Shown here piece after piece: positions 1 through 9,906 of a DNA stretch of 12,156 nt. The translations under genes were made by a program, and so were the position numbers. The notes beneath the pieces are model-generated. The model was not told where the DNA came from. It did not search any database and saw only the letters and a list, made by a program, of their open reading frames with translations. Origin of the DNA: Deltaproteobacteria bacterium (GTDB taxonomy: Bacteria; Myxococcota; Polyangia; Haliangiales; Haliangiaceae). The stretch covers positions 1 to 12,156 of the forward strand of contig JAGSPR010000186.1 in NCBI GenBank assembly GCA_018262455.1, written 5' to 3'. Numbering within the stretch: position 1 is the first letter of the stretch; the number at the start of each line of letters is the position of its first letter.

Positions 1-45
1 GACGACGACGACGACGAGGACGAAGACGACGAGGACGAAGACGAC
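1..45 (+). repeat. GAC/GAG/GAA trinucleotide run encoding poly-Asp/Glu
   Basis: Fifteen consecutive codons are GAC, GAG or GAA, beginning with five GAC in a row. It is a coding low-complexity microsatellite within the partial gene at the left edge and probably continues outside the window. Such runs are prone to in-frame length change by slippage. Confidence 0.8.
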
Positions 46-651
46 TCGGTCGCCGCGCGCCCGGTGAGACCCGTCCGGCCCCTCCGGCCCATCCGCTCCA
101 TCGTCGACAAGGACGAGGAAGCCGACGCCGAGGATGCCAAGGACGACGAAGAAGAGGCCGCCGACGAGCGCGCCGAGGCCGAGGAAGACGACGAGCGCGA
201 GATTCGAGATCCGGACGATCGTCCGCAACGAGGACCGATCCCGCCACGTCCGGCCAAGCCGCTGCCGCCAGGGCCGATCCTGGTAGTCCCGCTCAAGCCA
301 ACACTGTCCAAGCCGACGCCGCTACCGCCGACGATCAAGCCGACGGTGATCCCGCCTGCCAAGCCGACCGTGACCCTGCCCCAGCCAAGTCCTGCGCCCG
401 TCGCGCCCGTCGCGCAGCGCGACGATCTCGACGAAGGGGACGAACTGGACGAGGGGGAGGACCGGCCCGCGAAGCCGGCACCCGCCGCCAAGAAGCCCGC
501 GACGAAGGTGCCCCCCGCGAAGGCGCCGAAGGCTCCGGCGAAGCCAAAGGCCCCGGCAAAGCCCGCTGCTGCCAAGAAGCCGGCCGCGCCCAAGGCTGCC
601 AAGCCGGCGGCCAAGAAGCCGGCCGCCAAGCCCGCCGCGAAGAAGAAGTAG
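1..651 (+). CDS. 3' end of a low-complexity acidic then Pro/Lys/Ala-rich protein (partial)
   Basis: The frame is open from the first base to the TAG at 649-651, so the true start lies outside the window; an internal GTG at 64 is probably just a valine codon. The visible 216 residues have no recognisable folded domain. In order they show an almost pure Asp/Glu run (residues 1-15), a short Arg/Pro segment, a second acidic stretch, a Pro-rich middle with recurring Lys-Pro-Thr and Pro-Pro elements, a short acidic patch, and a Lys/Ala/Pro tail with many KKPAA-like units ending in three lysines. The tail resembles histone H1-like or other nucleic-acid-binding tails of high-GC bacteria, but that is composition only. 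Whatever folded domain defines the function must be upstream. It is convergent with the ligase-like gene, 39 bases away. Function unknown; that it is coding is fairly likely given the clean frame and the abrupt end of the Lys-rich pattern at the stop. Confidence 0.7.
   Translation, partial: DDDDDEDEDDEDEDDSVAARPVRPVRPLRPIRSIVDKDEEADAEDAKDDEEEAADERAEAEEDDEREIRDPDDRPQRGPIPPRPAKPLPPGPILVVPLKPTLSKPTPLPPTIKPTVIPPAKPTVTLPQPSPAPVAPVAQRDDLDEGDELDEGEDRPAKPAPAAKKPATKVPPAKAPKAPAKPKAPAKPAAAKKPAAPKAAKPAAKKPAAKPAAKKK
475..648 (+). repeat. Degenerate Lys/Ala/Pro codon repeats in the protein tail
   Basis: Imperfect repetition of AAGAAGCC, GCCAAG and GCGAAG blocks encodes recurrent KKPAA, AKPKAP and KPAAK units up to the stop codon. 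The pattern is at codon level, with no single strict unit length. It ends exactly at the TAG, which supports its being translated. Confidence 0.6.
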
Positions 652-690
652 CGTCAGCGGGCGCCGAGCGTCACGAGCGAGCGCCGGCCT

Positions 691-2115
691 TCACAGCTCG
701 CCCTTGGCGCGCAGGAAGATCGGCAGCACGACCGCGACGTAGAGCACGCACGCGACGACGATGATCGCGAGATCCTTCCAGGTCAGTCGCACGCTGAACT
801 CTGGACGGTGGTGACGGATGCAGTTCGTCCACGCCCCGATCAGCGCGAAGAAGATCCACAGCACGGGCTTGTACGCGAACGACAGCGTGCCGATCGAGAA
901 CACCGTGGCGGCCATCGACGCGAGCAGCGCCATGCCCCACACCTGCACGACCTCCGCGCCTGGGACCATCGCGAGTGACCGGATGCCGACGATCAACGAC
1001 TTGATCGAGATGTAGATGATGGCGACGAACAGCACCATCCCGGGAAACCCCATCTCGGCAAGCGTGAGGACGAACGAATTATGCGCCGTGAGGTAGTGAT
1101 GCTCGCCAAACTGTCCCGACCCGACGCCGAACAGCGGGTTTGACTCGAACATCTTGAGCCCGGTCGCCCAGGCTTCGTACCGCTGCTGGGTCGACTCGTT
1201 CGCGGATTCGCCGCTGCGTCCGCCGAGCATGAGCAGCGGCAGCGCCAAGGCGGCAGCCGGCGCGAACGCCCACACCCCGTAGCGACGCACGAGGTAGACG
1301 AAGAACACGAGCAACATCGCGACCAGCCCGCCGCGCGACTGCGTCATGAAGATCGCGACCAGGGAGATCGCCAGGCCCGTCACGAGTGCGACCCGCATCA
1401 GCGGATTGCGCTTTCGGCGGACGAAGGCGATCAAGAACGACATCCCTCCGGCCGCGATCACCAGCGCCGCCTCGTTCGGATCGTTGAGGTTGCCTCGGTA
1501 GCGTACCCGGCCGTCCACGGAGTACGTGCCGAACAGGCCGACGTGCTCACAGCGGTAATCGAGGCCGGGTTCGGCTTCGGGGCCGCGGCACCCCGGGATC
1601 CCGAGGTCGGGCGCGTCGGAGTCCGCCAAGTCGCAGGCACGACCATCGGGCATCCCCGTCAACTCGCCCTCTTTCTCCTGCCCGCCCACGCACTGCGGAG
1701 CCGCGAGCCCCTGGTGGAAGCACACGAAGCCGATGAACGTGCAGGTCACCGCCATGATCCCGGCGACGACCTGGAACGTCCGGAACCGCTGGATCCCGTG
1801 CGCGATCGTCCCGTACAGCGCGAACAGGATCGCGAACTCGAGGACCGTGTGGATCAACTGATCGGGGACGAGGACGGCGACGGTGACGATCGCCCAGCCC
1901 ATGAACGCCAGCGCCCATGGGAGGGCCGGGGTCGCGGCCGGATGGGTTCGGCGAAGCCGCACATCGAGCACCCAGCCAATCACGGCGAAGGCCGCGAACA
2001 GGTGGAGGAACGGGACGCGCTGGAGCAGAGGTAGGAACTCCTGCGGTCGCACCAGGATGAACACGATCAACGCGGCAATGCCGGGAATCGCAAACATCCG
2101 CGCGCACCATAGCAT
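691..2115 (-). CDS. O-antigen ligase/polymerase-like (Wzy_C family) polytopic membrane protein
   Basis: A 474-residue polytopic inner-membrane protein. Family hallmarks are the S-R-G-G motif at about residues 260-263 just after a membrane helix, an N-D-P-N-E motif near 211-215 leading into another helix, and the GVGSGQF...TAHNSFVLTLAEMG block (about 330-355) with His345, typical of the large periplasmic loop of WaaL/Wzy-type enzymes. These join or polymerise lipid-linked glycans at the periplasmic face. Roughly ten hydrophobic segments are visible. An unusual cysteine-containing hydrophilic loop (Cys132, 142, 161, 176, 189) lies between helices. I chose ATG at 2115 (GCGAG just upstream); TTG at 2142 would add nine residues and overlap the divergent deacetylase, and ATG 2097 is also possible. 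Ligase and polymerase cannot be told apart by sequence alone. A role in the neighbouring polysaccharide pathway is inferred from context. Confidence 0.85.
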   Translation of the reverse strand: MLWCARMFAIPGIAALIVFILVRPQEFLPLLQRVPFLHLFAAFAVIGWVLDVRLRRTHPAATPALPWALAFMGWAIVTVAVLVPDQLIHTVLEFAILFALYGTIAHGIQRFRTFQVVAGIMAVTCTFIGFVCFHQGLAAPQCVGGQEKEGELTGMPDGRACDLADSDAPDLGIPGCRGPEAEPGLDYRCEHVGLFGTYSVDGRVRYRGNLNDPNEAALVIAAGGMSFLIAFVRRKRNPLMRVALVTGLAISLVAIFMTQSRGGLVAMLLVFFVYLVRRYGVWAFAPAAALALPLLMLGGRSGESANESTQQRYEAWATGLKMFESNPLFGVGSGQFGEHHYLTAHNSFVLTLAEMGFPGMVLFVAIIYISIKSLIVGIRSLAMVPGAEVVQVWGMALLASMAATVFSIGTLSFAYKPVLWIFFALIGAWTNCIRHHRPEFSVRLTWKDLAIIVVACVLYVAVVLPIFLRAKGEL

Positions 2116-2126
2116 CGCTCGCGGGT

Positions 2127-3182
2127 ATGCTTGGGTTTGCAATGCGCGAGCGGGTAGCGGGACTGCTGAATCGAGCCGGCGCGCTCGGAGCCGTGATGCG
2201 GCTGCGCCGGTTCGCGCCGATCCCGACCCTCAGCATCATCACGTTTCACCACATCTGGGATCCCGATCCCGATTACCCGTTCGATCCCGGCACCGTCGAT
2301 GCCACGCCACCGCAGTTCCGGCGCCAGATCGAGACGCTGGCCCGGTACTGCACGCCGATCGGGATCGACGAGCTGATCCAGGCCCTCGATGGTGCGCCGC
2401 TGCCGAAGAACCCGGTGATGGTGACGTTCGATGACGGCTACCAGTCGTGTCTCGAGGTCGCGCTCCCCATCCTGCGCGCCGTCGGCGTGCGCGCCACGTT
2501 CTTCATCTCGACGTCATTCGTCACCGAGCGGCGGCTCTACTGGTGGGAGCGGATCTCGCTCATCCTGCGCGCCGCGAAGGTCCCATCCACCACGATCTCG
2601 TATCCAGCGAAGCTCGCGATCGATCCGCGCGATGGCAAGCTGCTCAGGCAGCTGTTCGTCCTCGTCAAGACGACCCCCTCGCTCGACATCGACCGCTTCC
2701 TCGACGAGCTGGGCGCGGCGCTCGGTGTCGAGTGGAACCGCCAGATCGAGGCGGAGTACGCGAACAGCCTCATCATGAGCTGGGATCACGTGCGCGCCCT
2801 CGCGCGCGCGGGCATGGATGTCGAATCGCACGGCCGGCGCCATCGGGTGCTGGGCACGCTCGACGATGCCCAGCTCGTCGACGAGCTCGCGGGCTCGCGC
2901 TCGGATCTCGAGGCACAGCTCGGGCGCCCGGTCCGGGCCATCGCCTATCCCGTCGGCCGTCGCGTCGCGCACCAGCCCCGGATCCGCGACGCGATCGCTG
3001 CGGCGGGCTACCGGGTTGGGATGTCGAACCGGACCGGCGTCAACGGATTCTGGCCGCTGTCGATGCGCGGGATCATGCCGATCGATCCGTTCGACGTCCG
3101 CCGGCTCGCGACCGATCGCGCCATGAGCGAGGCGATGTTCTTCATGCAGTACGCGGTTCCCATGCTTGGGTACAAGGACTGA
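2127..3182 (+). CDS. Polysaccharide deacetylase (NodB-homology, CE4) family protein
   Basis: A 351-residue protein with the NodB deacetylase signature. TFDDGY at residues 100-105 supplies the expected catalytic base Asp102 and metal ligand Asp103. SHGRRH at 234-239 gives the two metal-binding histidines (His235 and His239, H-x3-H), and YPVG at 274-277 matches motif 3. CE4 enzymes remove N- or O-acetyl groups from amino-sugar polymers using a divalent metal. There is no obvious signal peptide, only a modestly hydrophobic N-terminus, so action on a cytoplasmic or lipid-linked intermediate is possible. About 85 residues (roughly 135-220) separate motifs 1 and 2, longer than in minimal NodB domains. 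ATG 2127 was chosen, but ATG 2142 (five residues shorter) would avoid crowding the divergent ligase-like gene. Its neighbours suggest it modifies the polysaccharide made by this locus; the true substrate is unknown. Confidence 0.88.
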   Translation: MLGFAMRERVAGLLNRAGALGAVMRLRRFAPIPTLSIITFHHIWDPDPDYPFDPGTVDATPPQFRRQIETLARYCTPIGIDELIQALDGAPLPKNPVMVTFDDGYQSCLEVALPILRAVGVRATFFISTSFVTERRLYWWERISLILRAAKVPSTTISYPAKLAIDPRDGKLLRQLFVLVKTTPSLDIDRFLDELGAALGVEWNRQIEAEYANSLIMSWDHVRALARAGMDVESHGRRHRVLGTLDDAQLVDELAGSRSDLEAQLGRPVRAIAYPVGRRVAHQPRIRDAIAAAGYRVGMSNRTGVNGFWPLSMRGIMPIDPFDVRRLATDRAMSEAMFFMQYAVPMLGYKD

Positions 3183-3278
3183 GCCGCCACGGCGCGACGG
3201 CCCTGGCGCGCGCCGGCCTGGCGCGACGGATCGGTCGAAAACTGGCGATCGGCTCGCCGCACGCGGGACAATTTTCCC

Positions 3279-3689
3279 ATGCGTGAATACCGTCGCGAAG
3301 GCCCCAGGATCGACGTCGAGGCCCTGTGCTGGGAGCTCGTCGATGGCCATGAAACCAGCGGACTCACGATCGATCTGTCGTCGACCGGGCTCCGGATCGA
3401 GCGGCCCTACATCGGCGGCCCGACGCGCCGCGAGGTCCCGCTCCAGATCGAGGTCCCTGGCATCGACGAGGTGATGTGGGCGCGTGGAGATGCGTGCTCC
3501 GACGTCCTCGTCCCGACCCGCTCGCCTGCGGGAGGTCCGCTGGGGCTGATCCGGCGCACCGGCTACCGGCTCGCGCTCGCCGCGTCTCGCGATCTGCGCC
3601 TGCTCAAGGAGTTCGTGTTCGAGACCCACCGGGCGCGTCACGAGGCGATCCTCGACTTCGCGATCGCGAGCTGCTACGTGCGCGCCTGA
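3279..3689 (+). CDS. PilZ-domain protein, probable c-di-GMP receptor
   Basis: A 136-residue single-domain protein. The N-terminal R-x3-R motif is Arg6-E-G-P-Arg10, and the downstream D-x-S-x2-G motif is Asp32-Leu-Ser34-Ser-Thr-Gly37. These are the two canonical c-di-GMP contact motifs of PilZ domains, at the usual spacing for a compact beta-barrel. The motifs are intact, so nucleotide binding is expected rather than degenerate. The start is ATG 3279 with GGGA at 3265-3268. It follows the deacetylase by 96 bases on the same strand and overlaps the 3' end of the convergent glycosyltransferase by 16 bases. Stand-alone PilZ proteins often control exopolysaccharide production, alginate and cellulose synthesis being known cases. 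Sitting inside a polysaccharide locus makes that a reasonable inference here, but motility or pilus control is equally open. Confidence 0.82.
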   Translation: MREYRREGPRIDVEALCWELVDGHETSGLTIDLSSTGLRIERPYIGGPTRREVPLQIEVPGIDEVMWARGDACSDVLVPTRSPAGGPLGLIRRTGYRLALAASRDLRLLKEFVFETHRARHEAILDFAIASCYVRA

Positions 3690-4777
3690 GCGAACCGGCG
3701 ATACAGCGCGGCGTAGTCGTCGACCATGCGGTCGTGACTGTAACGAGCGAGCGCGACCTCGCGTCCCTTGGCGCCCATCGCGCGTGCGGCCTCGCGATCG
3801 GACTCGAGTCGCGCGAGCGCGGCGCCTAGCGCACGGTCCTCGACCGGCACCAGCAGGCCCGTCACGCCTTCGTCCACGACGCTCGGGAGTCCGCCCACCG
3901 CGGTCGCGACGATCGGCAGCCCGGCAGCCATCGCCTCCGGGACCACGAGCGGCAGGCCCTCCGTCTTCGACGACAACGCGAACACGTCGAACGCGTGGAC
4001 CAGCCGCGGCACGTCCATCCGTCGCCCGGTCATCACGACCCAGCGCGGCTCTGCCAGCGCGGCGACCTCGGACTCGACCTTGGCGCGCGACTCTCCATCC
4101 CCCACGATCACGAGGCGGACGCGAGACGACAGCAGCGGTGCCATCGCGCGAACGAGCAACGACTGATTCTTGTAATCGTCGAGCCGACCGACCGTACCGA
4201 CCACCCAGGCGTCACCAAGCCCGAGCTCGACGCGCGCCTGGGCCCGCGCCTCGGGATCGGGCTTGTAACGATCGAGCCGGATCCCGTTCGGGATCGTGTG
4301 CAGCCGGTCCGCTGGCATGTCGTGCTGCTCGCGGGCTTGCGCGGCCGTGGTGTCCGAGACCGCCACGAAGGCGTGGACCAGCTGAGCCGCCGCACGGCGC
4401 AGCCACCGGTTGGCGCGCCCGCCCGGGTTCTTGCCGTGCTTGGTGTGGATCGCCACCGCACCCACGAGCCGGGCCGCGGGAGCGCCATAGATCAGCGGGA
4501 GCGGGTTGTGGGTGTGGACGATGTCCGCTTCGAGACGCCGCAGCGCTCGCGCGAGCCGGGGCACCAGGGTCGGGTCGATGCCACCCCGCTTCGCGACCCG
4601 GCCGACGTGGATCCCTGCCTCCTCGAACTCGTCCGCCATCGCCCCATCCGGTGCTGGCGCGAGCGAGAGGACGCTCACGCGATGGCCGCGGGCACGCTGG
4701 CCGATGGCGAGATCGAGCGCGACCCGCTCCTGGCCGCCGACCCCGTACGAGGACAAGACGTGGACGATCGACCACAC
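3674..4777 (-). CDS. Glycosyltransferase family 4 (GT-B fold)
   Basis: A 367-residue retaining GT4-type enzyme with a complete GT-B architecture. The N-terminal acceptor domain has GVGGQE (residues 12-17), a GT4 start signature, and HTHNP at 88-92. The C-terminal nucleotide-sugar domain has GRLDDYKNQ (197-205), VGDG (225-228) and the E-x7-E motif Glu273-...-Glu281 followed by AMAAGLPIVAT. These enzymes transfer a sugar from a nucleotide-sugar donor to a lipid-linked or glycan acceptor on the cytoplasmic face of the membrane. The donor cannot be read from sequence, though UDP-HexNAc or UDP-HexNAcA would fit the neighbours. The start was set at GTG 4777 because GGACGAGG lies directly upstream; TTG 4813 would add twelve unconserved residues and come within 17 bases of the divergent gene. 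Its end overlaps the convergent PilZ gene. Confidence 0.9.
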   Translation of the reverse strand: MWSIVHVLSSYGVGGQERVALDLAIGQRARGHRVSVLSLAPAPDGAMADEFEEAGIHVGRVAKRGGIDPTLVPRLARALRRLEADIVHTHNPLPLIYGAPAARLVGAVAIHTKHGKNPGGRANRWLRRAAAQLVHAFVAVSDTTAAQAREQHDMPADRLHTIPNGIRLDRYKPDPEARAQARVELGLGDAWVVGTVGRLDDYKNQSLLVRAMAPLLSSRVRLVIVGDGESRAKVESEVAALAEPRWVVMTGRRMDVPRLVHAFDVFALSSKTEGLPLVVPEAMAAGLPIVATAVGGLPSVVDEGVTGLLVPVEDRALGAALARLESDREAARAMGAKGREVALARYSHDRMVDDYAALYRRFAQART

Positions 4778-4778
4778 G

Positions 4779-4786
4779 CCTCGTCC
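4779..4786 (-). promoter_or_regulatory. Ribosome binding site deciding the glycosyltransferase start
   Basis: On the minus strand these bases read GGACGAGG, ending one base before the GTG at 4777. The GGA part is six bases from the start codon. This favours GTG 4777 over the upstream TTG 4813. Confidence 0.5.
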
Positions 4787-4830
4787 GTACCGTGTGTCGG
4801 CGGAGCTCCGCAAGCTATGCTGCCCCCCAG

Positions 4831-5607
4831 GTGCACGCCCGCCTGTTCGCCCACATCGCTGCCACCCTCGTGGCCGGCGCCCTCGCGTTCGTGTTCGGAC
4901 CGTCGGTGGCCAAGGACCCGTACTTCATCACGGTCCTCTGCACGGCGGGGGCCGCGAACCTGGTGGTCGTGCTCGAACATGTCGTTCGCCGCCGGCGCTC
5001 GGCGCCCGAGCCGCTCCCAGGTCCTGCTGCCGACGATGCGGTGCTCGAGACGATCGGCCTCGGCACCGAGGATGGCGAGCTCAAGGCCGCGTGCGCGCGG
5101 GTGGCCCGGCGCATCCACCAGGAGCACATCCGGGTCGTTGGCTTCGTGCCGTGTGACAACCTCGTCGCGGTCCCGCCGGTGATCATCCAGCTCGGCCTGG
5201 CGCTGTGCGAGCTGACGGGTGCCACGGTGGCGGTGATCGACGCGAACGTGCGCTACCCGGGTCTGGGAGCCCTCAACAGCGGCCAGGCGACCGATAGCGA
5301 TGAGTCGGTGTTCTCGACCCGCTGGCTGCGGGGCTCGCTGGCCCTGCTCTCGCCGCCCCGGCTCGAGCGCGCGGGCGAGGTCGTGCCCCAGCTCGCCCGG
5401 GTCCTGCTCGACGGCTCCGATCTGTTCGCGCACGTGCTCGTGGATCTCACCGGGTTCGAGTTGCTCGGCGAGCACGGTAGCGCTGCCGCCTGCATGGACG
5501 CCGTCGCGCTGGTCGCGCGCGCCCACCAAACACGCGAGCGAGAGCTGATCGAGCTGGCACCGCTGATGCCGCAGGGCCGGTTCCTGGGCATCCTGCTCGT
5601 CGGCTGA
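4831..5607 (+). CDS. Membrane-anchored BY-kinase/CpsD-like P-loop protein lacking Walker A (pseudo-kinase candidate)
   Basis: A 258-residue protein from GTG 4831 (weak upstream signal). Two hydrophobic segments (about 8-23 and 31-52) are followed by an Arg cluster, then a soluble domain. Its pattern tracks the BY-kinase/CpsD/Wzc ATPase fold: a first strand RVVGFVPC (101-108), an amphipathic helix, a Walker A'-like strand VAVIDANVRYPG (133-144; compare the known LLIDxDxRxP pattern), a Walker B-like strand HVLVDLTG (201-208) in place of DTPP, DAVALVAR (223-230) and a last strand LGILLV. At the P-loop position (about 105-118) there is no G-x4-GK-S/T, and the C-terminal tyrosine cluster of BY-kinases is absent. 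Kinase or ATPase activity is therefore unlikely. Such domains normally control polysaccharide chain length or export with Wzz-type partners. Divergent from the glycosyltransferase and 66 bases before the sugar-nucleotide genes. The fold assignment is by pattern only. Confidence 0.6.
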   Translation: MHARLFAHIAATLVAGALAFVFGPSVAKDPYFITVLCTAGAANLVVVLEHVVRRRRSAPEPLPGPAADDAVLETIGLGTEDGELKAACARVARRIHQEHIRVVGFVPCDNLVAVPPVIIQLGLALCELTGATVAVIDANVRYPGLGALNSGQATDSDESVFSTRWLRGSLALLSPPRLERAGEVVPQLARVLLDGSDLFAHVLVDLTGFELLGEHGSAAACMDAVALVARAHQTRERELIELAPLMPQGRFLGILLVG

Positions 5608-5673
5608 CGTGTCCGACGACCGTGCGCTGGGGCCTGCTCACGGAGGACACACGCGGCGTCGCTTGAACTAGGG

Positions 5674-6990
<1,317 letters not shown>

Positions 6991-7028
6991 GCCCTGCGGA
7001 TGTCGTCACGCCGCTGCCCGAACAACCC

Positions 7029-8066
<1,038 letters not shown>

Positions 8067-8081
8067 TAAGCTCGCGCCCAC

Positions 8082-8321
8082 ATGGCCGACGACGACCTGC
8101 CGAAGCCGGAACCCAAAGAGATCGACGAGAAGCTGGCCCTCCAGCTCAAGCATCTCGCCGAAGACGCGGTCCTCAAGGGTCAGCCCTATGGCGACGAGCG
8201 TTGTGACAACTGCCTGTTCTACCTGAATCCCGACGAGAACCTCTCGTACTGCTGGCACCCCAAGCTGCGCATCCTCGTCGGTGGAAACTGGTGGTGCCAG
8301 TGGTGGGAGAAGACCGAGTAA
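8082..8321 (+). CDS. Small four-cysteine protein resembling a high-potential iron-sulfur protein, no export signal
   Basis: A 79-residue protein starting 15 bases after the epimerase stop. The first ~40 residues are charged and probably helical (KEIDEKLALQLKHLAEDAV). The second half carries Cys41-x2-Cys44-x12-Cys57-x14-Cys72 with aromatic residues around it: CLFY after the second cysteine and GNWWCQWW around the last. The order C-x2-C ... C ... G-(W)-C-x-x-W resembles the [4Fe-4S] ligand pattern of HiPIPs, small electron carriers normally exported through Tat. Here there is no twin-arginine or other signal peptide, so the protein would be cytoplasmic unless exported with a partner. Other four-cysteine metal sites (zinc or rubredoxin-like) cannot be excluded, though the spacing is not rubredoxin-like. 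It lies between the epimerase and a membrane protein on the same strand; no functional link is evident. Confidence 0.72.
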   Translation: MADDDLPKPEPKEIDEKLALQLKHLAEDAVLKGQPYGDERCDNCLFYLNPDENLSYCWHPKLRILVGGNWWCQWWEKTE

Positions 8322-8331
8322 GCGCATGAGC

Positions 8332-8338
8332 GGGAGGA
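8332..8338 (+). promoter_or_regulatory. Strong Shine-Dalgarno before the four-helix membrane protein
   Basis: GGGAGGA sits six bases before ATG 8345. It is the best ribosome binding site in the window, which supports both that start and the reality of an otherwise unrecognised gene. Confidence 0.75.
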
Positions 8339-8344
8339 CACGGC

Positions 8345-9052
8345 ATGAGTGATGACTACGGGGGAGACCGTCCGGAGCCGACCTCCGATCACCGCGTGGT
8401 CGCGGTCGTGCTCGCATTCGCCGCCGCAGCCTGCTTCCTGTTCGCGAGCTTCTCGACCAGGTGGCTCTTCAACTCCCGCACCCCGACCACGCTGAGCGAG
8501 GTCGGGTTCGGACTGCGCTCGAACTACGAGTGCAGCTCGCCGAAGACCTGTCGCGAGCTGTCGAACGGCGAGCTCGTCTCGACGTGGAAGGCGGAGCTCG
8601 CCAAGCTCCAGGTCGCGGCGGCCGAGACTGCCGACAACTTTCGCTCCCCGGAGGAGATGCGCGCCGCCGAGTACGAGCGGCTCGCGGCGATGAAGGGCAT
8701 GGAGGTCTCGAGCGCGTTCGCGCCTTTGGGCTGGATCACGTTCATCTCCTGCCTCGTCGCGGGCCTGTCCCTCGCGATCGCGGGCGCACTCGTGCTCGCG
8801 AAGCGACGCCTGGTGCTGCCGATCATGCCAACGACGACGGCCCTGCTCTCGATCGTCGTCGCGCTCGTCGCGGGGTGCGTGTTCGCGGCGCTCAAGCCGG
8901 GTCCACCCGGCTATGCCGGCGTGAGCGTTGCGTTCTTCGTGTTCGGTGGCGGAGTCGTCGCCGGCCTCGCGAGCTCGCTCATGCTGAACAAGCTCCTGCG
9001 CCCCGAAGATCCGGATCTGCTCTCGGACGCGATGAACCCGGAGCAGTTCTGA
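8345..9052 (+). CDS. Four-helix membrane protein of unknown function, claudin-like layout
   Basis: A 235-residue protein I do not recognise by family. A hydrophilic 17-residue N-terminus is followed by helix 1 (about 18-37), a long loop (38-125), helices 2 (about 128-152), 3 (158-182) and 4 (191-214), and an acidic C-terminus. The long loop has Trp40, a GFGLRSNYE segment, and Cys63-x5-Cys69, positioned for a disulfide if the loop is periplasmic, then a charged, probably helical part (80-120). A long first loop with Trp, Gly-Leu and two cysteines recalls the claudin/PMP22 tetraspan layout of eukaryotes. This is a likeness of arrangement, not evidence of homology. Arg/Lys residues after helix 2 (AKRRL) are consistent with a cytoplasmic 2-3 loop. 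A strong ribosome binding site precedes ATG 8345. The gene lies 23 bases after the four-cysteine gene and 13 before the dehydrogenase, so co-transcription is likely. Confidence 0.78.
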   Translation: MSDDYGGDRPEPTSDHRVVAVVLAFAAAACFLFASFSTRWLFNSRTPTTLSEVGFGLRSNYECSSPKTCRELSNGELVSTWKAELAKLQVAAAETADNFRSPEEMRAAEYERLAAMKGMEVSSAFAPLGWITFISCLVAGLSLAIAGALVLAKRRLVLPIMPTTTALLSIVVALVAGCVFAALKPGPPGYAGVSVAFFVFGGGVVAGLASSLMLNKLLRPEDPDLLSDAMNPEQF

Positions 9053-9065
9053 CATAGGCTGCGGC

Positions 9066-9896
<831 letters not shown>

Positions 9897-9906
9897 ACGT
9901 TCGTGC

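Noticed and set aside
659..686. Possible terminator hairpin between convergent genes (GGCGC ... GCGCC)
   Set aside because: Only a five-pair stem with a 16-base loop and no T tract; such pairings are common by chance at this GC content.
3183..3278. Repeated TGGCGCG elements in the deacetylase-PilZ gap considered as operators
   Set aside because: Only two copies with differing flanks and no symmetry; likely chance in GC-rich DNA.
2514..3641. 375-residue minus-strand open frame
   Set aside because: Antisense to the deacetylase and PilZ genes, both with intact family motifs; it is Arg/Asp-rich and domain-free.
3784..4830. Upstream extension of the BY-kinase-like reading frame (607 residues in total)
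   Set aside because: The first ~350 residues are Arg/Pro/Ala-rich and antisense to the glycosyltransferase. The sensible hydrophobic N-terminus begins at GTG 4831.
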